Source: Ahaetulla prasina (taxonomy: Eukaryota > Chordata > Lepidosauria > Squamata > Colubridae). From it: a stretch of 64,000 nucleotides of DNA. The notes beneath the pieces are model-generated. The model searched no databases and had not been told where the DNA came from. It saw only the letters and a program-made list of their open reading frames with translations. Location: positions 366,873,233 through 366,937,232 of the forward strand of contig NC_080539.1 in NCBI RefSeq assembly GCF_028640845.1, read 5' to 3'. Positions 32,090 to 42,431 of the stretch are shown in pieces (position 1 is the first letter of the stretch; the number at the start of each line of letters is the position of its first letter). Made by a program: the position numbers and the translations under genes.

Positions 32090-33062
32090 GATTAAAATAT
32101 GGTGGATTATGCAGAACATTTTGAAAAAGAAGATCAAGTTTGTTCCACAGTTCTTTTTATTAGGAATAATTCCAGATTGCACTGTTATAGAGACAAAACT
32201 GATTTTGAATTTAATAACTGCTGCAAGACTATTGATTGCACAATATTGGAAGAAAGAAGATTTACCTACAATTGGAGAATGGATTAGTAAAGTATCAAAT
32301 TTAGCAGAAATGGCAAAAATTTCTGCCTACTTGAAAGACTGTACACAAGAAAAATATATTTTGGAATGGAGAAAGTGGATTGATTATATTCAAAATAAGT
32401 ATCAGATTAAAAAATATCAATTAGTTTTTGAGTGAAGTTAGGAATTGCTATGTATTAGAGTTTAAGAAAGAAGGGAATTGATAGTGTGATGGTGTGAAAT
32501 GGAATATGTTTTATGTTATATTTTAGATTATGTTTGTTAGTTACAATACCCTGTATTCTGTTCTGGGAAGTCTCGGGGAAATGGGGGAGGGAAGGTTATA
32601 AATTGATTGATTGCCATTGTACAGGAATAATGGTAGAATTAAACAAGTTGGAATGGTGTAAAGTCGGGACTGCTCGGTAACCACTCCCGAAGGGAAAGGG
32701 TAAGGAAAGAGGAGTAAAGACGGAAGAAAGTAGGTAGGCAGGTAGATAGGTAGGAAAGAAGGGAGGGAGAAGAAATGATAGGAGGAGAAGAAGGAGGAGA
32801 AGATAGAGGGTTAGAAAGGATGGTAGTGAGAAGTGGGAAAGAGGAGGGGAAGTAGGAAAGCGAGGAGAAGGATGGTGGGGAAAGTCGAAGAAGGATGAGA
32901 AGGGTAGAAAGGATTAAGGGAGGGAGTGGCGGTCGAGCAGGCCTGATTGAGCATAATTTGAGTATAGGATCGATTGTTGGATAAGTGATTGTATTGTACA
33001 CTGGTCAAATTGTGGGAATTATTATGGAAAATAAAAAATTTTGCCTGGGAAAAACAAAACAA
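32090..33062 (+). mobile_element. 5'-truncated L1 LINE
   Basis: The frame to 32435 encodes the L1 ORF2 C-terminus (FFLLGIIPDCTVIETKLILN, LITAARLLIAQYWKK, IQNKYQIKKYQLVFE), closely similar to 54990-55332. The 3' UTR is purine-rich at 32690-32940 and ends AAAAACAAAACAAAAC. Short flanks AACATGTG at 32082-32089 and 33063-33070 are a possible target duplication. Confidence 0.85.
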
Positions 33063-33069
33063 AACATGT

Positions 33070-33534
33070 GAATTAAGCTTCTCTTTCCAGTAAGAAGGTA
33101 AGAATGAAGATTTTTGAGCAATATAAACAACATTCGGGCAATTATTCTGTTCCAAATGTAATCTGCCAGGCCCTTTCAACCTTTTTGTTTTAAAAAAAGT
33201 ATTAAGTTATTCCATTAACGGAATATAATTCTGTTATTTCTGTTGTAAGCATGTATACTTCTCTTGTGCTAATTAATTTAGTGTAATAAGATTTCTTTGT
33301 TTTAAAATGACATTTGAAACCAGAGTATCCTGGGAAGTTACACCGAGCCTCAGAGCATCTATAGTGGGTGGGTGTGAGTAAAAATGAAGGTTGTGATTGT
33401 GTGGTTATGAATTCCATTTTGACTCCCCCCCCACCCCGCATGTATGCTTCTGCAGCCACCATGTTCCCAAACTCACCTGTAGAACTTGCAATGAATTACC
33501 ATTAGGATGCTGATGATATATAATTACAAAATAA
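33070..33534 (-). other. CAMK4: CAMK4 intron, unique sequence
   Basis: No repeat or exon is recognised here. Confidence 0.45.
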
Positions 33535-33547
33535 AAGTAGTCCTCAA

Positions 33548-34152
33548 TCTTCTATATATATAAAAAATGGCTATGTGTGTGTGTGTATGTTCCAGCATAA
33601 CTGTAGAACGCCTCAAGCAATTTCAAACAAACTTGGTACACAGATGACTTACTCTCTGGAAAAAATTACCGTGGGGGTAAGACATCCCAATACCACTCGG
33701 GGTGTGTCTATGGGTGTGTGTTCCAGCATAACTCTGGAATGCCTGGGCCACTGAACTGGAAAGGAATGAATTATATCTATAGTGTCAAATCACAGTACTT
33801 TTTTTAAAAAAGTTTTTATTTTTCATTTTCCAACAACATATCAAATCACAGTACTTTTGACAGTGATCGTATGCATTTTGGATTTAAGTTCTGTTAAGAT
33901 ACAGCCTGTTGTGCCTTAAAATGGCTTCTACTGTACTGCACAGTGGAGTTACCATGGTAACGGCTTCACAGTACTCCACAGGGGGCTCCCTCTGGTAAGG
34001 GGGATTGGTTCTTAAAAACAAAAACAACAAAAAAGGGGGCTCCCTCTGGTAAGGGAAATTGGTTCTTTAAAAAAAAAGGCCCTCAGCTTTAAGCAAAGAG
34101 GGCAAGTTGTTGGGATAAATAAATACCCGGGCAACGCCGGGTTATCAGCTAG
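33548..34152 (+). mobile_element. Non-autonomous Helitron
   Basis: The 5' end is TCTTCTATATATATAAAA and the 3' end GGTTATCAGCTAG, inserted between A (33547) and T (34153) without target duplication. A hairpin CCCGGGCAACGCCGGG (34126-34141) lies eight bases before the terminal CTAG. This combination defines Helitron ends. A 54-bp internal unit beginning GGGGGCTCCCTCTGGTAAGG is doubled at 33981 and 34035. A perfect X-box GTTACCATGGTAAC sits at 33948-33961. Confidence 0.88.
33803..33840 (-). mobile_element. 38-bp retrotransposed LINE tail inside the Helitron
   Basis: A T/A-rich 38-bp segment is flanked by perfect 18-bp duplications TCAAATCACAGTACTTTT (33785-33802 and 33841-33858). The poly(T)-like left side suggests a minus-sense, extremely 5'-truncated L1-driven insertion. 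Confidence 0.7.
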
Positions 34153-34689
34153 TTTACAACTAAAATTAAGATCAGAATTTCCATTGCTAAACAAGGCAGT
34201 TGTTCAGGGAATCGTGCCTGATTTTTATGAACTTTCTTGCAGTGGTTGTTAAAGTGAATCACTCCGATTGTTAAATGAACCAGGGAGTCATTAAAGGAGC
34301 CTGGCTTCGCTCATTGAATTTGCTCATCGGAGGCTGGCTTGGAAGGTTGCAAATGGCGATCGCATACCCCAGAACACAGCAACCACCGTAAATCACGCCA
34401 GTTATCAAATGCCCAAATTTGCGTCATGTGATTGTGGGGATGCTGTGATGGTCGTCATAAGGGCGAGGACTTTTCTTTTTCAGTGATGTTGTAATTTCAA
34501 ATGGGCACTAAACTAATGGTTGTAAGTAAGAGAACCCCCTGTACTTTCGTATGATGCTGGTTTTGTGTCTTTTGTATTGTCCTTTGTTTTTAAATGATTT
34601 AACAATTGTAAACTGCTTAGAGTCATTGAGAATTGGGCATATACATTTAATAAACTATTAATACTGTTATTACTTTGTTGTTATTGGTT

Positions 34690-34955
34690 TTTTTTTTTTA
34701 ATTTGCATTTATATCCCGCCCTTCTCCGAAGACTCAGGGCGGCTTACACTATGTCAAGCAATAGTCTTCATCCATTTGTATATTATATACAAAGTCAACT
34801 TATTGCCCCCAACAATCTGGATCCTCATTTTACCTACCTTATAAAGGATGGAAGGCTGAGTCAACCTTGGGCTTGGTGGGGCTTGAACCTGCAATAATTG
34901 CAAGCAGCTGCTGTTAATAACAGACTGTCTTACCAGTCTGAGCCACAGAGGCCCT
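34690..34955 (-). mobile_element. tRNA-derived SINE with L2-like tail
   Basis: Minus sense: a head with GGCCTCTGTGGCTCAGACTG and box-B-like GGTTCAAGCCC, core AAGGTTGACTCAGCCTTCCA-type sequence, then the 3' tail GGGCGGGATATAAATGCAAA shared with the L2-like LINE ends. The core is shared with the SINE duplicates at 49080-49515. Confidence 0.72.
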
Positions 34956-34985
34956 TATTGTTATCATCATCATCCAAGGTCATAC

Positions 34986-35912
34986 GGTTAGTCCTTGACT
35001 TACAACAGGGATGTCAAACTCAAGGCTTAGATCTGGCTGGCCTGGAAACAGCAAAAGACCGGCCCCCAGTGAAACCGGCCAGCGAAAACAGAGCTCAGGG
35101 TGGGTAGGGGGCGCTTTTGGTGGCAGAGGGCTAGCAAAACAAACTAAAAGCAAAACAAAACAAAAGGAGAAATGTTTCCCCTTTCGCATTTGAGCATCCA
35201 AGAAGGGACAGGAAAGGAGAAAGGGAAAGAGGAAAGACCAAGGAAAAGATGGGAAGATGGGAAGAGAGCAAGGAAAAAGAAACGAGACTGAAGAGGGAAG
35301 GGGAAGGAAGGAAGGAAGGAAGGAAGGAAGGAAGGATATAATGTGAGGGAGGGTCTCAGGAAAGTGGTGCCCCCGACATAAGTGACATCATGCCTGCGGC
35401 CACACACCCGCAGCCCTCAAACACAACCCTGATGCAGCCCTCAATGAACTAGAGTTTGACACCCTGACTTACAACATTCGTTTAATGATCATTTGAAGCT
35501 ATAATGGCACAGAAAAAAGAATCTTATGAACAGGCCTCACACTTATGACAGTCCCATGATAATGTGATTAAAATCCAGGTGCTTGGCAATCAGCACGTAT
35601 TTAGGATGGTTGCGGTATTCTGGGATCACAAGATCACCATTTGAGATCTTCCCAGCTGCTTCCAACAAGCAGAGTCAACGGGGGAAGCCAGATTGGCTTA
35701 ATTTATTTATTTATTTTATTTATTAATCACATTTAATTACCGCCCTATCTCCCGAAGGACTCATGACCATGTCATTCACTTAACTGCAGGGATTTGCTGA
35801 AGAATAGTGGCAAAAAGGTCATAAAATGAGGCATGACTCACTTAACAATCACCTTGTTAAGTAATGAAAATTATCATCCTAATAGTGGTCATAAGTCAGG
35901 GACCACCTGCAG
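34986..35912. mobile_element. Tigger/pogo-like MITE split by a hAT element and an L2-like scrap
   Basis: Left end TTAGTCCTTGACTTACAA; body resumes at 35467 with TTAATGATCATTTGAAGCTA; right end ATAAGTCAGGGACCACCTGC. A short L2-like tail (ATTTATTT then TACCGCCCTATCTCCCGAAG) sits at about 35700-35763. Confidence 0.72.
35006..35466. mobile_element. hAT-type non-autonomous element with perfect 8-bp target duplication
   Basis: Ends CAGGGATGTCAAACTCAAGG and GAGTTTGACACCCTG; flanks ACTTACAA at 34998-35005 and 35467-35474. A (GGAA)n run lies near 35305-35335. Same family as 62793-63258. Confidence 0.88.
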
Positions 35913-36028
35913 TCTCCTAAAAGGAGCACTTCTGTGACCCAAGCGGCATCTCCTAGGTTCATAGCTTCTGCTTGATCGTTAGGTAAAGAGCATTGGTGCA
36001 CCATAGCTAGTCCTTCCTGGATCTAGAA

Positions 36029-38749
36029 CAGGGGTCTCCAACCTTGTCAACTTTGGTTGGTAAAGCTCTTCACAACTTAAAACCATCGCTTTCTATTGGA
36101 CCTGATGGTCTATGTGCATATTTCTTAAAAAAACTTTCCATTAATATAGCTGAACCCCTAAGTATTATCTTTGATAAAGCTTTCACTACCAGTTCTCTTC
36201 CCAAACTTTGGTCACTAGCCACAGTCATCCCCATCTTCAAAAAAGGAGACCCCAGCTTAGTCGAAAACTACAGACCGATCTCCCTTTGCTGCGTCACCTG
36301 CAAAGTCATGGAATCTATCATCAATCAATCCATTACCTCACACTTAGAAACTAACAACCTACTCTCCAACAAACAATTTGGTTTCAGGAAAAAGTTATCA
36401 TGTAACTTACAACTTCTCCACTGCAAAAACATATGGACTTCAAATCTAGATCAAGGCAAATCAATAGATGCAATCTACATAGACTTCTGCAAAGCTTTTG
36501 ACTCAGTAGTACACGATAAACTTCTCCTTAAACTAACATCCTATGGCATCTCAGGACCCCTCCACAAATGGATATCTGCTTTTCTGTCTAACAGACAACA
36601 AGTGGTCAAAATTGGCAATGCTTTATCAAATCCTGTTCCTGTCAAGAGTGGCGTTCCTCAAGGCAGCGTCCTTGGACCAACACTCTTTATTCTATACATT
36701 AATGATCTTTGTGACCATATCTCAAGTAATTGTGTTCTCTTTGCTGACGATGTCAAACTATTTAACACCACAGACAACACTTCTATCATTCAAAACGACC
36801 TTGACCATCTAACCGCTTGGTCTAAAATTGGCAGCTCCAAATTTCAACCAGCAAATGCTCAGTCTTACATATAGGAAAAAGAACTCTAAAACTAAGTACA
36901 TACTAGATGGACATTACCTTACAGACGACCCCATCCCGTTAAAGACCTTGGAGTTTTCATGTCAAATGATCTAAGTGCCAAAGCCCACTGCAACTACATA
37001 GCAAAAAAGCTCTAAGAGTTGTAAACCTAATTTTGTAGCTTCTTTTCCAAAACACCACACTACTAACCAGAGCATATAAAACATTTGCTAGACGAATTCT
37101 AGAATACAGCTCACCTGTTTGGAACCCTCACCACATCTCTGACATCAATACAATTGACCGTGTCCAGAAATATTTTACAAGAAGAGTTCTCCATTCCTCT
37201 GAAAACAACAAAATACCTTATCCCACCAGACTTGAAATCCTAGGCTTAGAAAACTTGGAACTCCGTCGCTTCGACAAGACCTAAGTTTAACTCACAGAAT
37301 CATCTATTGTAATGTCCTTCCTGTCAAAGACTACTTCAGCTTTAATTGCAATAATACAAGGGCAACCAATAGATTTAAACTTAATGTAAACCGCTTTAAT
37401 CTAGAATGCAGAAAATATGACTTCTGCAAAGCTTTTGACTCAGTAGTACACGATAAACTTCTCCTTAAACTAACATCCTATGGCATCTCAGGACCCCTCC
37501 ACAAATGGATATCTGCTTTTCTGTCTAACAGACAACAAGTGGTCAAAATTGGCAATGCTTTATCAAATCCTGTTCCTGTCAAGAGTGGCGTTCCTCAAGG
37601 CAGCGTCCTTGGACCAACACTCTTTATTCTATACATTAATGATCTTTGTGACCATATCTCAAGTAATTGTGTTCTCTTTGCTGACGATGTCAAACTATTT
37701 AACACCACAGACAACACTTCTATCATTCAAAACGACCTTGACCATCTAACCGCTTGGTCTAAAATTGGCAGCTCCAAATTTCAACCAGCAAATGCTCAGT
37801 CTTACATATAGGAAAAAGAACTCTAAAACTAAGTACATACTAGATGGACATTACCTTACAGACGACCCCATCCCGTTAAAGACCTTGGAGTTTTCATGTC
37901 AAATGATCTAAGTGCCAAAGCCCACTGCAACTACATAGCAAAAAAGCTCTAAGAGTTGTAAACCTAATTTTATGTAGCTTCTTTTCCAAAACACCACACT
38001 ACTAACCAGAGCATATAAAACATTTGCTAGACCAATTCTAGAATACAGCTCACCTGTTTGGAACCCTCACCACATCTCTGACATCAATACAATTGAACGT
38101 GTCCAGAAATATTTTACAAGAAGAGTTCTCCATTCCTCTGAAAACAACAAAATACCTTATCCCACCAGACTTGAAATCCTAGGCTTAGAAAACTTGGAAC
38201 TCCGTCGCTTCGACAAGACCTAAGTTTAACTCACAGAATCATCTATTGTAATGTCCTTCCTGTCAAAGACTACTTCAGCTTTAATTGCAATAATACAAGG
38301 GCAACCAATAGATTTAAACTTAATGTAAACCGCTTTAATCTAGATTGCAGAAAATATGACTTCTGCAACAGAATCATCAGTGCTTGGAATACTTTACCTG
38401 ACTCTGTGGTCTCTTCCCATAATCCTAATAGCTTTAACCAAAAACTTTCTACTATTGACCTCACCCCATTCCTAAGAGGACCATATATGGCATAAGCGCA
38501 CAAACGTGCCTACCGTTCCTGTCCTATTGTTCTTCTTTTCTTCTTCCTATATATGTTTATATGTGTATATACTATATAATCTTTTTGTATGATGTTGTGA
38601 CAAAATAAATAAATAAATAAATAAATAAATAAAAACTTTTAAGCCAGGCGGACTTCAACTCCCAGAATTCCCCAGCCAGTTTTGCTGTCTGAGGAATTCT
38701 GGGAGTTGAAGTCCGCCAGGCTTAAAGTTGACAAGGTTGGAGACCCCTG
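36029..38749. mobile_element. hAT-like palindromic MITE split by a LINE
   Basis: Left end CAGGGGTCTCCAACCTTGTC, right end (inverse) identical; perfect 8-bp flanks ATCTAGAA at 36021-36028 and 38750-38757. The LINE at 36055-38633 is inserted 26 bp in, with AACTTT repeated at both junctions (36049-36054, 38634-38639). Confidence 0.88.
36055..38633 (+). mobile_element. 5'-truncated Jockey/CR1-L2-group LINE with internal tandem duplication
   Basis: 36044-36874 encodes most of a reverse transcriptase: PDGLCAYFLK, VIPIFKKGDPSLVENYRPIS, FGFRKKLSC, AIYIDFCKAFDSVVHDKLLL, VKSGVPQGSVLGPTLFILYI and the catalytic FADD in NCVLFADDVKLFN. A 937-bp segment (about 36482-37418) is repeated at 37419-38355, so the palm region occurs twice, the second copy starting in mid-domain. 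Both copies lose the frame after QSYI. The 3' UTR ends TGTGACAAAATAAATAAATA. The sister 3' ends at 18243 and 24377 lack the duplication. Confidence 0.85.
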
Positions 38750-38900
38750 ATCTAGAAGATCTAGCAATAATGACTCTTACTTTGATCTAGATGTGTCTGG
38801 ACTACTACAATGCACTCTTTGCTGGGCTGCCACTGAAGATTACTACAAGGCTGTCAAAACCATTTCATTGAGATAAACTTCTGAAGAGCAGGTGAGATTA

Positions 38901-39183
38901 CAGATAGTTCTCAATTTGCAACCACAATTGACCCCAAAATTTCTGTTGCTAAGGGAGACATTTGTTAAGTGGGTTTTGCCCCATTTTATGACTTTCTTGC
39001 CACAGCTGTTAAGTGAATCAGGATTCCCCATTGACTTTGCTTGTCAGAAGGTTACAAAAGGTGATCACATGACCCCAGGACACTGCAACTGTCATAAACG
39101 ATTCAACGATGATGAGTCACTTTTTTGGGTGCTGTTGTAATTTTGGCCACTAAATGAAGTGTTGTAAGTCGAGGACCACCTGT
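38901..39183 (+). mobile_element. Tigger/pogo-like MITE copy, internally shortened
   Basis: TACAGATAGTTCTCAATTTG at the left, GTAAGTCGAGGACCACCTGT at the right. The block between CTGTCATAAACG and ATGAGTCACTTTT is deleted relative to other copies. Confidence 0.75.
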
Positions 39184-39327
39184 GCTACTGTTTGGGAGGT
39201 TCAACTTGTTTTATTGTACATGATAATGTACATGTTGTACATGATAATGTACATGTTATATGCTGTAAAGCACCCAGAATGTTGCAACTGGAGTGTAATA
39301 TAAAAATGTATAAAATATATGTATGTA
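39184..39327. repeat. Intronic spacer with a 22-bp tandem duplication
   Basis: GTACATGATAATGTACATGT occurs twice in a row at about 39215-39258. No gene is seen. Confidence 0.6.
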
Positions 39328-39941
39328 CGGTAGCAGCCAAAATTGTGGAAACCTTTTGGGAAAAGTGTATTTTTGAGGTTTGGTGGCTAATAAGACCACT
39401 TTTGGGGGGGAGTTTCAAGATAATCATATTCTACTGGTGGAATGGCCTGGGAATAGCCCAGACCTTAACCCAACTGAAAATCTGTGGAACTGACTAAAGA
39501 AACTTGTTAGTCGGAAGTGTCCCAGCAATAAAACCCAGTTAACAGAAGCTATCATTCAATCTTGGTTTCACATTATAACAGCTGCGGAACTAAAAGACTT
39601 GGTTCACTCCATGGGAAGACGTTGTAAGGCCGTAATTCCTGCTAAAGGTTACCCAACTATTAAGTGACATGGTGATAATTTTTGTATATCTTGTTTTTTC
39701 TATGGTGATAATTTTTGTATATCTCGTTTTTTCTACGTGTTTCACTTTTCTTCTTTATACTGTAACTGCTATTCTAATAGCAAATCCTCCATAAAAGTTA
39801 TTGCATTACATTCTTGATTAAATTATCTTTCCATTGATATAATTTTATGGTACAACTCAAAAAAAAAAGGTGGTGTTATTAGCCATCAAACCTGAAAAAT
39901 ACACTTTTCCCAAATGGTTTCCACAATTTTGGCCACCACTG
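39328..39941 (+). mobile_element. Tc1/mariner-type element with transposase remnant
   Basis: Terminal inverted repeats of about 70 bp (CCAAAATTGTGGAAACCTTT, GGGAAAAGTGTATTTTTGAG and their inverse), each next to a TA dinucleotide. Inside, the plus strand near 39452-39490 encodes SPDLNPTENLWN, which contains the catalytic Glu region of the Tc1 DD34E domain. It continues into a C-terminal ELKDLVHSMGRRCKAVIPAK. Most of the transposase is deleted, so it is non-autonomous. Confidence 0.9.
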
Positions 39942-40309
39942 TATGTATATATGTATTTTAAAAATTGACGTATCCACACACTAGGGCTTAGGTTGTTTTT
40001 TTTTTAAAAAAAACCATAGGCTTTAAGGATGATGTAAATGTTTATAGTTTCCCAGCTCTCACTGAACGCATTTCTGGGAGATAGGTAATTGCCCATGTCT
40101 GGAAATTGCGTTTGCGTATGATGCAATTTTCAAAAAGTTATTACCAGAGTGGAGAAGATGAACAATTCTGTTGCTGTCAGAGAATCTAAGGTAAATGAAA
40201 ATTAAATTCAGTAGTGATTTTGGTAATGATTTAGTAGTTCAGTTTATCTGCTGATGGGTTTATCCATGAGAATACAGTAATAGAAAATCCAATCTTTAAA
40301 AACAGTGTT

Positions 40310-40432
40310 TCTTAAATCTGACAGATGTGAAGACTTCAACTCCCAGAATTCTCCAGCTAGCTGACTGGGGAATTCTGGGAGTTGAAGTCCACACATTTGA
40401 AAATTGCCAAGGCTGAGAAACCCTGAACTAGT
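40310..40432. mobile_element. hAT-like palindromic MITE (degraded)
   Basis: GACTTCAACTCCCAGAATTC against GAATTCTGGGAGTTGAAGTC around a centre at about 40362; outer ends GTGTTTCTTAAATCTG and CAAGGCTGAGAAACCCTG. Confidence 0.68.
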
Positions 40433-40686
40433 ATCTCTGCTTTAAAAATGATTCAGGCAGCCAGAGCAGAACCTTTTATTGGAAAATACTGGGGGAGCAA
40501 TCGGAGTCCCATAGGTGGGGAAATAAAGATGGCGGATACTGCATTGCAATCCAAGCCTAGGCTATGAAAGGGGCAGGGCTTGGATTATGACATCACAACC
40601 ACTGTCTTGCCTGTTCTGGGCTACACAAAAGGGGTGGCGCTTTGATCCTTTCTACCCTGCAGATGTTGCTGAGAGTTACAGGTAGT

Positions 40687-41247
40687 TGTTGTGGTCCGCC
40701 AGCAGCCTGCAGAGCTGGCAACGGAGTCGGACAGCGATGAGGCTGCGGTGAGGCCAGAGCCATTGGGAAGTGAGGTGTGGACTCCAGAGCCTCCAGAGGC
40801 TGACAGTAGTGAGGCAGAGGAACAGGAGGAGCCTGTTCCTAATGCACGCATGAGAAGAGTGCCAGAAGGCAAGAGAAGCTCAAGCAAAAAGGACAACTCA
40901 GGAGGAGGGCCAAGAGATGATTGGCCCCTCCCATAAAGCTTAAAACAGACCAGCAACAATGTTTGGGCTTTGCCAAAAAACAACGTTGTAGCTGCGTCTT
41001 CTGCTTCGTCCTCTGCTTCATCTACGTCTTTGTTTTTGTGGCTTCTGGAAGTTTGCCAGGAAGGGCCTTGGCAGTTTGCCTAATTGGACTAAGGTTTGTG
41101 AGATAACTGAGGAATTTGTGTTGGGAGGCATTTGTTTTATTTTGAGTTGAATGACGTTGGGAACGAAGTAATTCCCAGCTGTTCAAATAAAGTTTGTTTT
41201 TCCATCGACTAAGTTTATTACTACCTACTTGGGCCTGGGTCACAACA
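40687..41247 (+). mobile_element. Solo LTR with 5-bp target duplication
   Basis: Begins TGTTGTGGTCCGCC and ends GGGTCACAACA (TG..CA), 561 bp. Flanks GTAGT at 40682-40686 and 41248-41252. A polyadenylation-like CAAATAAAG lies at about 41185 near the right end. There is no internal retroviral region, so it looks like the product of LTR-LTR recombination. An open frame of 81 codons inside (40691-40936) has no recognisable domain. Confidence 0.85.
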
Positions 41248-41261
41248 GTAGTCCTTGACTT

Positions 41262-41804
41262 TTTTTTTTTTTTTATTGAAAGAGTTTTAAAAAAACAAAA
41301 ACATTTTTCCCCCTTTTTTCCCCCTCCCTCCCAAAAAACAAAACAAAACACCCCCCTCTCTCCCCCACCCCCCGGCTTCCCGGGTCAATCACAAGGTAAA
41401 GTTATACATAAACCAAACATAGAATAAAATTTTCCCTTCCAATCCATATAACCACATCCAAAGCTTTTCTCCCAACCCCTCCCATTACATAAAATAACTT
41501 TCTAATTATTCAAAGGCAATCTGATATTTCTTAATCTGATATCTGTTTTGTAGATAATCAATCCATTTTTTCCATTCAATTAAATATCTTTCCTGCGTAT
41601 TGTCTTTTAAAAATGCTGAGATTTTAGCCATCTCAGCCAAATTAATAACTTTCAATATCCATTCTTCTATTGTAGGTATCTCTTCTTTCTTCCAGTATTG
41701 TCCAATCAACAGTCTTGCTGCTGTTATTAAGTTCAAAATCAATTTAGTCTCAATCCCTGTACAATCCATTATAATTCCCAAAAGGAAAAATTGTGGCAGG
41801 AACT
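41262..41804 (-). mobile_element. 5'-truncated L1 LINE with 18-bp target duplication
   Basis: Poly(T) at its left, then pyrimidine-rich 3' UTR complement and the minus-strand ORF2 C-terminus at 41781-41506 (ETKLILNLITAARLLIGQYW, IQNRYQIKKYQ-type end). Perfect duplications AACAGTAGTCCTTGACTT at 41244-41261 and 41805-41822 include the last AACA of the LTR. Confidence 0.92.
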
Positions 41805-42431
41805 AACAGTAGTCCTTGACTTGTGACCGGTTATTTTACAACCATTCGGAATGAATTAGGATGGTCTTGGAATGGGAGCGTTATAGCCTGCAAAGCACTT
41901 CTGGCTATTGTAAAATGTCACACTCACACACACACCCTCTGAAATAATGAGACTGCATTTTGGGCACTTGGCAACTGGCTTGCCTTTGTGACCAATTGCA
42001 ATGACCCTCAGCCACTTGACCACAATTTGTGACATTTTTGCTAGTTTCTGGCAAAAAAACAACAACGGACCAAGGACCCCACATTTCAATCCTGAGCTGC
42101 AAATATTCTCCTTTATCACTAAATATTGGTTCATTTAACGACCATGGTGAAAAATGGCAAAAAAAACCCGGATCTGGTCACGTGGTTGCCTCAATTTATG
42201 ACTGCAATGACTTACAACTGGATTTCTGATCCCAATTGTGGTCATAAGTTGAGGACTACGTGTACTGCCATGCTTTAAACTAATCTGGAGCGATTTCCAC
42301 TATTTTTACAATGCTATGCTAATTTCTTGAGAGATCGGTTGCCCCTCACTCCAGAAAATCATCCATGTTCCTCTGTTTTCATATTCTCCCCTAGGCTATT
42401 TTGTAAGGAAGACAGAAAAGCACTAGAAGGG

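Larger units (their letters stand above)
33535..34545. mobile_element. Tigger/pogo-like MITE split by a Helitron
   Basis: AGTAGTCCTCAA lies at the left, and TTTACAACTAAAATTAAGAT resumes after the Helitron. The body is TTGTTAAATGAACCAGGGAG; the right end is TTGTAAGTAAGAGAACCCCC. Confidence 0.7.
40678..42262. mobile_element. Tigger/pogo-like MITE split by a solo LTR and an L1
   Basis: Left end TACAGGTAGT, right end AAGTTGAGGACTACGTGTA. Between them lie a 561-bp LTR and a 543-bp L1 fragment, each with its own target duplication. MITE body resumes at 41821 (TTGTGACCGGTTATTTTACA). Confidence 0.82.

Noticed and set aside
36044..36874. Host gene encoding a reverse-transcriptase-like protein
   Set aside because: It is a 5'-truncated LINE with a tail and flanking repeats, and the frame breaks after the palm region.
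40691..40936. 81-codon acidic open frame
   Set aside because: It is fully inside the solo LTR 40687-41247, with no recognisable domain and no independent support.
41262..41470. Pyrimidine-rich tract as a splice acceptor for a hidden exon
   Set aside because: It is the complement of an L1 poly(A) tail and purine-rich 3' UTR.
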